From: Acidimicrobiia bacterium
GTDB taxonomy: Bacteria; Actinomycetota; Acidimicrobiia; Spongiisociales; SHLN01
Direction: 5' to 3'
Assembly (NCBI GenBank): GCA_013043085.1
Contig: JABDOU010000029.1
Location: forward strand, 1 to 5,908
DNA: 5,908 nucleotides
Shown: positions 1 to 5,329 of the stretch, one piece after another
How the letters are laid out: the number at the start of each line of letters is the position of its first letter
How positions within the stretch are numbered: position 1 is the first letter of the stretch
Made by a program: the position numbers and the translations under genes
Notes under the pieces: model-generated
What the model was told of the DNA's origin: nothing
Databases searched by the model: none
Seen by the model: only the letters and a program-made list of their open reading frames with translations

Positions 1-1
1 C

Positions 2-652
2 AAAGAGCGTGAGGTCGTCGTCGTCATCGGTCCCTCCGGCTCCGGCAAGTCGACATTCATCAGGTGCATCAACCGGCTCGAGCAGCACCAGGAAGGAATC
101 ATCGCCGTTGACGGAGTCGAGATGACAAACGATCTCCGCAACATAGAACAGATCCGGTCTGAAGTCGGCATGGTGTTCCAGCAGTTCAACCTCTTTCCCC
201 ACCTCACGATTCTCGACAACATCACGCTCGCGCCGATCTGGGTGCGTAAGCGTCCCAAGGCTGAAGCCGAGGATGCCGCGATGAAGCTTCTCGAAAGAGT
301 GGGTATACCGGAGCAGGCCAACAAATATCCCGGACAGCTCTCGGGCGGCCAGCAACAGCGAGTCGCGATTGCCAGGGCCCTTGCAATGGAACCGAAGATC
401 ATGTTGTTCGACGAGCCGACCTCAGCGCTCGACCCGGAGATGATCAAAGAGGTTCTCGATGTCATGAAAGAGCTCGCTGAGTCCGGTATGACGATGATGG
501 TCGTAACCCACGAGATGGGCTTCGCGCGCGAGGTTGCCGATCGCGTGCTGTTCTTCGACTACGGAACCATCGTCGAAGAGGGCACTCCGGAGCACTTCTT
601 CACAAACCCCCAGCACGATCGCACCAAGCTCTTCCTCTCGCAGATCCTCTAG
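2..652 (+). CDS. aapP: Amino-acid ABC transporter ATP-binding protein, AapP/YhdZ type (5' end outside window)
   Basis: This is the ATPase subunit of a polar or general L-amino-acid importer. It hydrolyses ATP on the inner face of the membrane to drive uptake by partner permeases and a binding protein. The reading frame is open from base 2, giving 216 visible residues, and roughly 35 N-terminal residues (including the aromatic A-loop) lie upstream of the window. Visible motifs, numbered from the first full codon, are Walker A GPSGSGKST (10-18), the Q-loop around FQQFNLFP (59-66), signature LSGGQQQR (113-120), Walker B IMLFDEP (133-139, catalytic Glu138), D-loop SALD (141-144) and switch His170. 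Stretches such as RCINRLEQHQ, TLAPIWVRK and the C-terminal FLSQIL resemble E. coli YhdZ and rhizobial AapP more than GlnQ proper. The symbol is therefore a subfamily guess, while the GlnQ/HisP family is certain. The rest of the transporter operon should lie upstream. lgt follows 59 bases later with no clear terminator between. Confidence 0.93.
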   Translation, partial: KEREVVVVIGPSGSGKSTFIRCINRLEQHQEGIIAVDGVEMTNDLRNIEQIRSEVGMVFQQFNLFPHLTILDNITLAPIWVRKRPKAEAEDAAMKLLERVGIPEQANKYPGQLSGGQQQRVAIARALAMEPKIMLFDEPTSALDPEMIKEVLDVMKELAESGMTMMVVTHEMGFAREVADRVLFFDYGTIVEEGTPEHFFTNPQHDRTKLFLSQIL

Positions 653-711
653 CAGTCGAGTCATAGGAGCTCTGACTGGAGCTAGTCGTTGGGCGGGGTT
701 AGCATCCCGGG

Positions 712-1530
712 GTGATCGCTTCGCTTCCATCGCCCTCGTTCAATGGTCTCGATATAGGTCCGTTTCGCTTCAACATCTATGGGATCTGCATCGCGCTCGG
801 GGTGATCGCCGCCATCGTGCTGTTGCGCGGGCGATTCGAAAAGCGTGGTGGTGACGGGTCCGCAATCGAGAAGATTGCCATTGCGGGTGTAGTTGCCGGT
901 GTATTGGGAGCCAGATTCGGCTACGTCCTGACCCATCTCGATCAGATGGATCCCTGGTATCGGGCGTTCATGATCTGGGAGGGTGGCCTTGCCTTCTTCG
1001 GGGGGCTGACGGCCGGCGCTGCCATGATCATCTTTCTCCTTCGGAGAGGGAACATGTCGGTTCTGGACGGCGCCGATGCCATGGCACCGGCCCTTCCGCT
1101 TGCACAGGCGATCGGTAGGTGGGGGAACTACTTCAATCAGGAGCTCTACGGAAAGCCCACCGATCTGCCGTGGGGGTTGGAGATTGCTCCTCAACATCGT
1201 GTCGCCGGATTCTCAGAGTTCGAAACGTTCCACCCAACCTTCCTATACGAGTCACTGCTCAACCTCGCGCTCGTCGGTTTCATCCTCTGGGTCGACAAGC
1301 GTGTTGCATATTGTCGCGGTAGTTTGTTCTTCATCTATCTCGCCGGATACGGACTGATCCGTTTTGGTATGGAGCTGTTGAGGATCGATACGAGTTTCCG
1401 CCTGGCCGGACTCAGCCGCAACGGATGGATCGCCTTGTTGATTGCGGCGGGTGGAACCATTGCCTGGTTCCGGGCCAACCGTTCGTCAGACGCGGCGGAG
1501 GCACCTGCATCACGTCAAACTTCGAACTGA
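712..1530 (+). CDS. lgt: Prolipoprotein diacylglyceryl transferase Lgt
   Basis: Lgt is an integral membrane enzyme that moves a diacylglyceryl group from phosphatidylglycerol to the lipobox cysteine of prolipoproteins, the first step of lipoprotein maturation. The product is 272 residues, slightly shorter than E. coli Lgt (291). The family signature GRWGNYFNQELYG is at 135-147, containing equivalents of E. coli Arg143, Asn146 and Glu151. Tyr23 sits in the N-terminal IYG motif, HPTFLYE is at 174-180, and YGLIRFGMELLR (213-224) carries the conserved Tyr213, Arg217 and Glu221. About six or seven hydrophobic segments are visible (near 22-39, 54-74, 92-111, 180-196, 203-222 and 236-253), followed by a short polar Ala/Ser-rich tail. 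Phe96 stands where E. coli has the important His103, a difference I recall in actinobacterial Lgt as well. GTG712 is the first possible start because an in-frame TAG lies at 700-702. The Shine-Dalgarno match upstream is poor. It may be co-transcribed with the upstream transporter gene. Confidence 0.96.
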   Translation: MIASLPSPSFNGLDIGPFRFNIYGICIALGVIAAIVLLRGRFEKRGGDGSAIEKIAIAGVVAGVLGARFGYVLTHLDQMDPWYRAFMIWEGGLAFFGGLTAGAAMIIFLLRRGNMSVLDGADAMAPALPLAQAIGRWGNYFNQELYGKPTDLPWGLEIAPQHRVAGFSEFETFHPTFLYESLLNLALVGFILWVDKRVAYCRGSLFFIYLAGYGLIRFGMELLRIDTSFRLAGLSRNGWIALLIAAGGTIAWFRANRSSDAAEAPASRQTSN

Positions 1531-1538
1531 TCCGCAAA

Positions 1539-1568
1539 CCGGTCACGGCAGGCTGACGCCCGGTCACG
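1539..1568. repeat. Short direct repeat, CCGGTCACG x2
   Basis: The 9-mer CCGGTCACG occurs at 1539-1547 and again at 1560-1568, 21 bases apart start to start, in the untranslated stretch just after lgt. Two helical turns of spacing would suit a protein binding on one face of the DNA, but the position downstream of a gene and the small size make chance likely. No function is assigned. Confidence 0.35.
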
Positions 1569-1613
1569 AGTGTGGCCAGCTGCCGATCGCGCCCGTGGCG
1601 CCGAAGCCCAAAT

Positions 1614-1645
1614 CAGAAAGGCCCCGCCGAAGCGGGGCCTTTCTG
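1614..1645. terminator. Bidirectional intrinsic terminator between convergent genes
   Basis: The arms CAGAAAGGCCCCGC (1614-1627) and GCGGGGCCTTTCTG (1632-1645) are perfectly complementary, forming a 14-bp stem with a 4-base loop. On the - strand the loop reads TTCG closed by C-G, the very stable cUUCGg tetraloop; on the + strand it reads CGAA. Both strands end the stem in CCTTTCTG, and the - strand continues ATTTGGG, so each has a modest T-rich exit. It lies 83 bases after the lgt stop and 17 bases beyond the stop of the - strand membrane-protein gene, so it most likely ends both transcripts. Confidence 0.9.
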
Positions 1646-1662
1646 CTTGAGGAGGGCTGAAG

Positions 1663-2319
1663 CTACGCAGGTGGTCCCGCGTACTTCTCCCACCAACGCT
1701 TGGCGGTATCGATCCCACCAACGCCGAAGGCGATGGCGATCACGAGGCCTGCGGCTCCGCTGACGACTGTGAAGAGGGTATTGGTGATAGCACCTATGCC
1801 CAGATAGTCGAGGGCGGTCAGTAGACCGAAGATGATGATGCCCAGCCGGATGGCGTTGTCAACCCAGCTGAAGCCCTTCCGATCGGCCCACGGGCGCACC
1901 AGATTGGCGACGAAGTCTGCCACCAGCGCAGAAACGGCCAGGATGATCAGTGCAACCAGCAATCGTGGCAACCATGCAATCAAGGTCTGGAGAAGGTCCG
2001 TGAGTGCGTCGATACCCAGCGTTTGGCTGGTTACCAGCAGCACGACCAGAGCCAGGAAGCCATAGACAATCCGGGCGCCGACGTCGGCTACCGAGTATCC
2101 GGAGTCGCGCACCGCACCCCCGATACCGATTCGGTCGACAAAGCCGGCAACGGCCTCAGTCTCCAGGACCCGCTTCACGATGCGGCGAATCCATCGAGCG
2201 ATAAATAGGCCTACCAGCAGAACCAGTAGGGCAGCGACGATCCGGGGTAGCCATTCGCCAATGGCGCTACCGACTCCGGATAACGAGTTAGATAGTGAGT
2301 CGACGAAGTCGTCAATCAC
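1663..2319 (-). CDS. Small membrane protein with two conserved TM-helix repeats (MscS-like/CmpX-related)
   Basis: This 218-residue protein is mostly hydrophobic, with likely membrane segments near 25-42, 83-101, 115-137, 154-174 and 180-199. Two copies of the conserved TM-helix motif (Pfam TM_helix type) are visible: WLPRIVAALLVLLVGLFIA starting at 23 and WLPRLLVALIILAVSALVA starting at 116. Each is followed by basic or aromatic residues, which suggests an internal duplication. The C-terminal end, with AFGVGGIDTAKRWWEKY (197-213), is characteristic of proteins annotated as mechanosensitive-channel-like or CmpX. The MscS beta domain is absent, so channel function is not shown by the sequence; a role in membrane-tension or osmotic response is only inferred from relatives. 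The start is GTG (2317-2319), chosen because a strong ribosome binding site precedes it by 6 bases. It lies downstream of clpB on the same strand, 132 bases away, but appears to have its own promoter. Its 3' end meets the terminator shared with lgt. Confidence 0.88.
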   Translation of the reverse strand: MIDDFVDSLSNSLSGVGSAIGEWLPRIVAALLVLLVGLFIARWIRRIVKRVLETEAVAGFVDRIGIGGAVRDSGYSVADVGARIVYGFLALVVLLVTSQTLGIDALTDLLQTLIAWLPRLLVALIILAVSALVADFVANLVRPWADRKGFSWVDNAIRLGIIIFGLLTALDYLGIGAITNTLFTVVSGAAGLVIAIAFGVGGIDTAKRWWEKYAGPPA

Positions 2320-2325
2320 GGGATT

Positions 2326-2334
2326 ACCTCCTCA
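2326..2334 (-). promoter_or_regulatory. Strong Shine-Dalgarno for the TM-helix protein
   Basis: On the - strand TGAGGAGGT ends 6 bases before the GTG at 2319, containing the full AGGAGGT core. This is the best ribosome binding site in the window and fixes the GTG as the start. It implies efficient translation despite the non-ATG codon. Confidence 0.85.
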
Positions 2335-2355
2335 GGTTAAGTCCACCATTTGGCC

Positions 2356-2384
2356 ACATTAGAGGTTGGGCAGTTCGCTGTAAA
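2356..2384 (-). promoter_or_regulatory. Candidate promoter for the TM-helix protein
   Basis: The - strand reads TTTACA (2384-2379, five of six matches to TTGACA), a 17-base spacer, then TAATGT (2361-2356, fitting the actinobacterial TANNNT -10 form). Transcription would begin near 2349, giving a leader of about 30 bases that includes the strong Shine-Dalgarno. The element lies between the clpB stop and this gene and would let the membrane protein be expressed independently of clpB. It is a pattern match only. Confidence 0.4.
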
Positions 2385-2451
2385 CAAGAACCTTTGATTT
2401 CGCGGCCTTACCGAGGGTGGTAGTCCCGGCCATTTTCAGTGGTCTACCGTC

Positions 2452-5022
2452 TCAATCCGAGATGATCAGACCGTCATCGCCTGCATCGACTTTGACGACC
2501 GAGCCCTCCAGGATGTTGCCTTCCAGAAGGGAAAGTGCCAGAGGATCTATCAACGCTGTCTGAATCAGGCGCTTGAGTGGTCTGGCGCCATAATTCGGAT
2601 CGTATCCCTCCCGAGCCATCCACGCCTTTGCGTGTTCGGTCATGTCGAGGTGGATAGACCGGTCCTCCAGGCGCTGACGAAGCTGTTCGAGCTGGATGTC
2701 GACGATCAGAGCGAGATCTTCGGGAGTCAAGCGGCGGAATACGAGTGCTTCGTCGATCCGGTTGATGAATTCGGGTCGGAAGTTGTTGTTGACCGCTTCC
2801 ATGACCCGGCTCTTGACGATCTCATCATCGATGTCACCGGTGATGAACTCTGAGCCGAGGTTCGAGGTCATGATCAAGACCGTGTTTGTGAAATCCACTG
2901 TCCGTCCCTGTCCGTCCGTCAGGCGGCCATCATCGAGCAATTGGAGGAGAACATTGAACACATCGGGATGTGCCTTTTCGATCTCGTCCAACAGCAGGAC
3001 ACCGTATGGGCGTCGTCGAACGGCTTCGGTGAGTTGGCCGCCTTCGTCGTACCCGACGTAGCCCGGTGGGGCGCCGATGAGCCGACTCACCGCGTGCTTC
3101 TCCATGTACTCGGACATGTCGATTCGCACCATTGCTCGCTCATCATCGAACAGGAACTCCGCCAGTGCTCGAGCCAGTTCGGTTTTTCCAACGCCCGTTG
3201 GGCCAAGAAAGAGGAACGACCCGATCGGTCGGTTGGGATCGGAGAGTCCAGCGCGGGAGCGTCGAATTGCATTCGAAACTGCGCGTACGGCTTCTTCCTG
3301 TCCGACAACGCGCTCGTGTAGCAGGCCTTCGAGGTGAACGAGCTTTTCGACCTCACCTTCCATGAGGCGGGAAACGGGAATGCCGGTCCATCGCGCAACG
3401 ACAGACGCGACGTCCGATTCGTCGACCTCCTCGTTGAGCAACGAGCCGTTCTCTTGGATTTCGGTCAGCGCTTGCTGCTGCTCCTCTAAGCGCTTCGTGA
3501 GGGTCGGTAGGTCTCCGTAACGTAGCTCTGCAGCTCGTTCCAGGTCGCCGTGGCGCTCGGCCCGTTCCGCTTCTGCCCTGGTTTCTTCGATCTCCTGCTT
3601 TGTGGTCTGGATGTGACCGATGGCTTCCTTTTCGACCGTCCATTGAGCGGTGAGGCTGTCGATCTCTTCCTGCACGTTGGAGAGGTCCTTTTCGAGGTTT
3701 GCCAGTCGTTCGAGGGAGCCCTTGTCGCTTTCCTTCTGTAATGCTGCTCGCTCAATCTCGAGCTGTCGCAAGCGGCGGCTCAAGACATCGATTTCTTCTG
3801 GCATCGAATCGAGCACGATGCGCAACCGGCTTCCGGCTTCGTCGATGAGATCGATGGCCTTGTCGGGGAGCTGACGAGCCGGGAGGTATCGATCAGACAG
3901 GATGGCTGCAGCGATGATTGCTCCGTCGGTGATTCGAACCCCGTGATGTACCTCATAGCGTTCTTTGAGTCCTCGCAGGATGCTGATGGTGTCTTCGACG
4001 CTCGGAGCTTCGACGAGGAGCGGGAGGAATCGACGTTCGAGAGCAGGGTCCTTCTCGATGTATTTGCGATGCTCGTCGAGGGTCGTGGCTCCGATCATGT
4101 GGAGTTCGCCGCGTGCCAGCATCGGTTTGAGCATGTTGCCTGCGTCCATGGAGCCTTCCCCTGCTCCGGTGCCGACCACGGTGTGGAGTTCGTCGATGAA
4201 CGTGATGATGTTGCCTTCGGCGGCTTTGATCTCATCGAGGACTGCTTTGAGGCGTTCTTCAAACTCGCCCCGGTATTTGGCTCCGGCAATCAAGGCAGGC
4301 AGGTCGATTGCGATGAGGCGTTTGGTCTTGAGACTCTCGGGAACGTCGCCGTCGGCCATACGCTGGGCGATCCCCTCAACTATGGCAGTCTTGCCTACGC
4401 CCGGTTCTCCGATCAGCACAGGATTGTTCTTGGTTTTGCGGGAAAGCACCTCGATGACGCGTCGAATCTCATCGTCACGGCCGATGACCGGATCGAGTTT
4501 GCCGTTCGCAGCTGCGGCGACGAGGTCGTATCCGTATTTCTCGAGCGAGTTGAAGGTACCTTCTGGATCCTGGGTTGTGATGGTTGTTGCTCCCCGCACG
4601 TCTTTTACGACTTCCGAAATGCGTTCGCCATCCACGCCTGCAGTACGAAGCGCGTCACCGGCAACCCCTTTGTCTTTGGCCAGCGCGATCAGGAGGTGTT
4701 CGGTTGAGATGTAAGCGTCGTCAAACGACTCACGCTCTTTGTCAGCCTCATTGAGAGTCCTCACGAGGTCTGAGGAAAATCCGACCTCAGCGTCTCCGTA
4801 GACCTTCGGTAGGCGCGCCAGCTCCCGGTCGATCACAGCACGCAACGTCGCCGGCTGCACACCGAGCTTGTTCAGCACGGGATAGGTGAGTCCGTCGGTG
4901 TCACCGAGCAGGGCCAGCAGAAGATGAATAGTGCCTGCTTCCGAATGGTTTTCCGATGCAGCGAGTTCGCGAGCAGCCAGCACCGTGGCCTGCGAGCGGC
5001 GAGTCATCTTGTTGAGATCCAT
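2452..5022 (-). CDS. clpB: ATP-dependent protein disaggregase ClpB (Hsp100)
   Basis: ClpB is a cytoplasmic hexameric AAA+ chaperone that threads aggregated proteins through its central pore, working with DnaK/DnaJ/GrpE. The 856 residues match the family length (857 in E. coli). Order of domains: N-terminal substrate domain (1-145), first AAA+ domain with Walker A GEPGVGKT (205-212), pore loop KYRGEF (249-254), Walker B IITFIDE (272-278) and arginine finger at LERRF (328-332). A coiled-coil middle domain spans about 405-525, including ELRYGDLP with the conserved Tyr502. The second AAA+ domain has Walker A GPTGVGKT (607-614), pore loop GYVGY (654-658), Walker B LLLDE (676-680) and sensor-2 GARPLKR (812-818). 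The long middle domain and the absence of an IGF/LGF ClpP-docking loop separate it from ClpC/ClpA. All catalytic residues appear intact. ATG 5022 matches the normal ClpB N-terminus; the nearest purine-rich stretch (AGAAGGG, 5037-5043) is further upstream than ideal. Control by the palindrome at 5101-5127 is likely. Confidence 0.98.
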   Translation of the reverse strand: MDLNKMTRRSQATVLAARELAASENHSEAGTIHLLLALLGDTDGLTYPVLNKLGVQPATLRAVIDRELARLPKVYGDAEVGFSSDLVRTLNEADKERESFDDAYISTEHLLIALAKDKGVAGDALRTAGVDGERISEVVKDVRGATTITTQDPEGTFNSLEKYGYDLVAAAANGKLDPVIGRDDEIRRVIEVLSRKTKNNPVLIGEPGVGKTAIVEGIAQRMADGDVPESLKTKRLIAIDLPALIAGAKYRGEFEERLKAVLDEIKAAEGNIITFIDELHTVVGTGAGEGSMDAGNMLKPMLARGELHMIGATTLDEHRKYIEKDPALERRFLPLLVEAPSVEDTISILRGLKERYEVHHGVRITDGAIIAAAILSDRYLPARQLPDKAIDLIDEAGSRLRIVLDSMPEEIDVLSRRLRQLEIERAALQKESDKGSLERLANLEKDLSNVQEEIDSLTAQWTVEKEAIGHIQTTKQEIEETRAEAERAERHGDLERAAELRYGDLPTLTKRLEEQQQALTEIQENGSLLNEEVDESDVASVVARWTGIPVSRLMEGEVEKLVHLEGLLHERVVGQEEAVRAVSNAIRRSRAGLSDPNRPIGSFLFLGPTGVGKTELARALAEFLFDDERAMVRIDMSEYMEKHAVSRLIGAPPGYVGYDEGGQLTEAVRRRPYGVLLLDEIEKAHPDVFNVLLQLLDDGRLTDGQGRTVDFTNTVLIMTSNLGSEFITGDIDDEIVKSRVMEAVNNNFRPEFINRIDEALVFRRLTPEDLALIVDIQLEQLRQRLEDRSIHLDMTEHAKAWMAREGYDPNYGARPLKRLIQTALIDPLALSLLEGNILEGSVVKVDAGDDGLIISD

Positions 5023-5051
5023 CTGGTCTCGTCGTTCCCTTCTTGTCTGGT

Positions 5052-5068
5052 GATCAGGTGTGCTGATC
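5052..5068 (-). other. Small inverted repeat in the clpB leader
   Basis: GATCAG (5052-5057) and CTGATC (5063-5068) form a 6-bp stem with a 5-base loop, about 30 bases before the clpB start and between the palindrome and the start codon. It would lie in the untranslated leader of the clpB mRNA. It could be a weak hairpin or a secondary protein site; it is short enough to be chance. Confidence 0.3.
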
Positions 5069-5100
5069 GTTGCGTGGCTTTGTTACAGTGGTCTATTAGA

Positions 5101-5127
5101 AAATCTGAGTATAGTATACTCAGATTT
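5101..5127. promoter_or_regulatory. Perfect 27-bp palindrome, HAIR-like operator (probable HspR site)
   Basis: AAATCTGAGTATA (5101-5113) is exactly mirrored by TATACTCAGATTT (5115-5127) around a single central G. Inside it, TGAGT-N7-ACTCA keeps the core and spacing of the actinobacterial HAIR element (CTTGAGT-N7-ACTCAAG), with five of seven bases matching in each arm. HspR, a MerR-family repressor aided by DnaK, binds HAIR upstream of clpB and dnaK in Streptomyces and Mycobacterium. The site lies 78 bases before the clpB start codon, which fits repression by overlap with the promoter. CIRCE (HrcA) and CtsR consensus sites do not fit. The HspR identity is inferred because the regulator gene is not in the window. 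Confidence 0.75.
5108..5118 (-). promoter_or_regulatory. Likely clpB -10 region inside the palindrome
   Basis: On the - strand the centre of the palindrome reads TATACTATACT, two overlapping TATACT hexamers, each one base from TATAAT. A transcript from here would have a leader of about 80 bases. No good -35 is seen; GAAACA (5140-5135), 16 bases before the first TATACT, is the best weak candidate. A repressor on the palindrome would directly block polymerase. Confidence 0.45.
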
Positions 5128-5157
5128 ATCCTCATGTTTCTACAATCGCAATAATGT

Positions 5158-5252
5158 GCCCACGGCCGATCCGGCGGTGGCCGGGCCTGCCCCTCGGGCG
5201 GCTCGTCCCAAGTGATGCAACGCATTCTTGTCCAACCCCCTGGCTGCGTTGC
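5158..5252. other. GC-rich intergenic stretch with three possible stem-loops
   Basis: In the gap between the palindrome and the GTPase gene, three inverted repeats follow each other. The first is 5160-5180, arms CCACgGCCG and CGGCgGTGG with one mismatch and a 3-base loop. The second is 5187-5201, CTGCCC and GGGCGG around CTC. The third pairs GCAACGCA (5217-5224) with TGCGTTGC (5245-5252), perfect over 8 bp with a 20-base interior holding a smaller CCA/TGG stem. None is followed by a T run, so they are not ordinary terminators. They could form a structured leader for the + strand gene or a small RNA; high GC alone may explain part of the pairing. The rest of the 307-base gap (5253-5329) shows nothing clear. 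Confidence 0.3.
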
Positions 5253-5329
5253 GCCTATGTCATCCATTACCCCGCCCCATTGCCCCTTCAAACGTTTCCA
5301 GTAACTCAAGTTGCTACTGTTCGGCGGTC

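Noticed and set aside
653..711. Short inverted repeats (CAGTC/GACTG, GACT/AGTC) between the transporter ATPase and lgt
   Set aside because: The stems are only 4-5 bp with no T tract, so neither a terminator nor another defined element is supported.
422..1197. Overlapping - strand and alternative-frame open frames within the transporter ATPase and lgt genes
   Set aside because: They are shadows of two clearly identified conserved genes and carry no domain or ribosome-site evidence of their own.
2419..2448. Imperfect hairpin (GGTAG/CTACC with an inner CCA/TGG) just after the clpB stop
   Set aside because: The stem is interrupted and is not followed by a T run on the - strand, so it is not a convincing terminator; clpB transcription may continue into the next gene.
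3943..4714. Two long + strand open frames (about 250 codons each) opposite clpB
   Set aside because: They are antisense to the highly conserved first AAA+ domain of ClpB, show no recognisable motifs, and are the kind of open frame that codon bias in a GC-rich gene creates on the other strand.
5004..5309. A - strand open frame of about 100 codons upstream of and overlapping the clpB start
   Set aside because: It begins with TTG, runs through the palindrome and likely clpB promoter, has no ribosome site or recognisable domain, and its second half has random-looking composition.
5304..5310. ACTCAAG, an exact HAIR half-site close to the GTPase start
   Set aside because: No partner CTTGAGT is found at the required 7-base spacing, and a lone 7-mer is easily due to chance.
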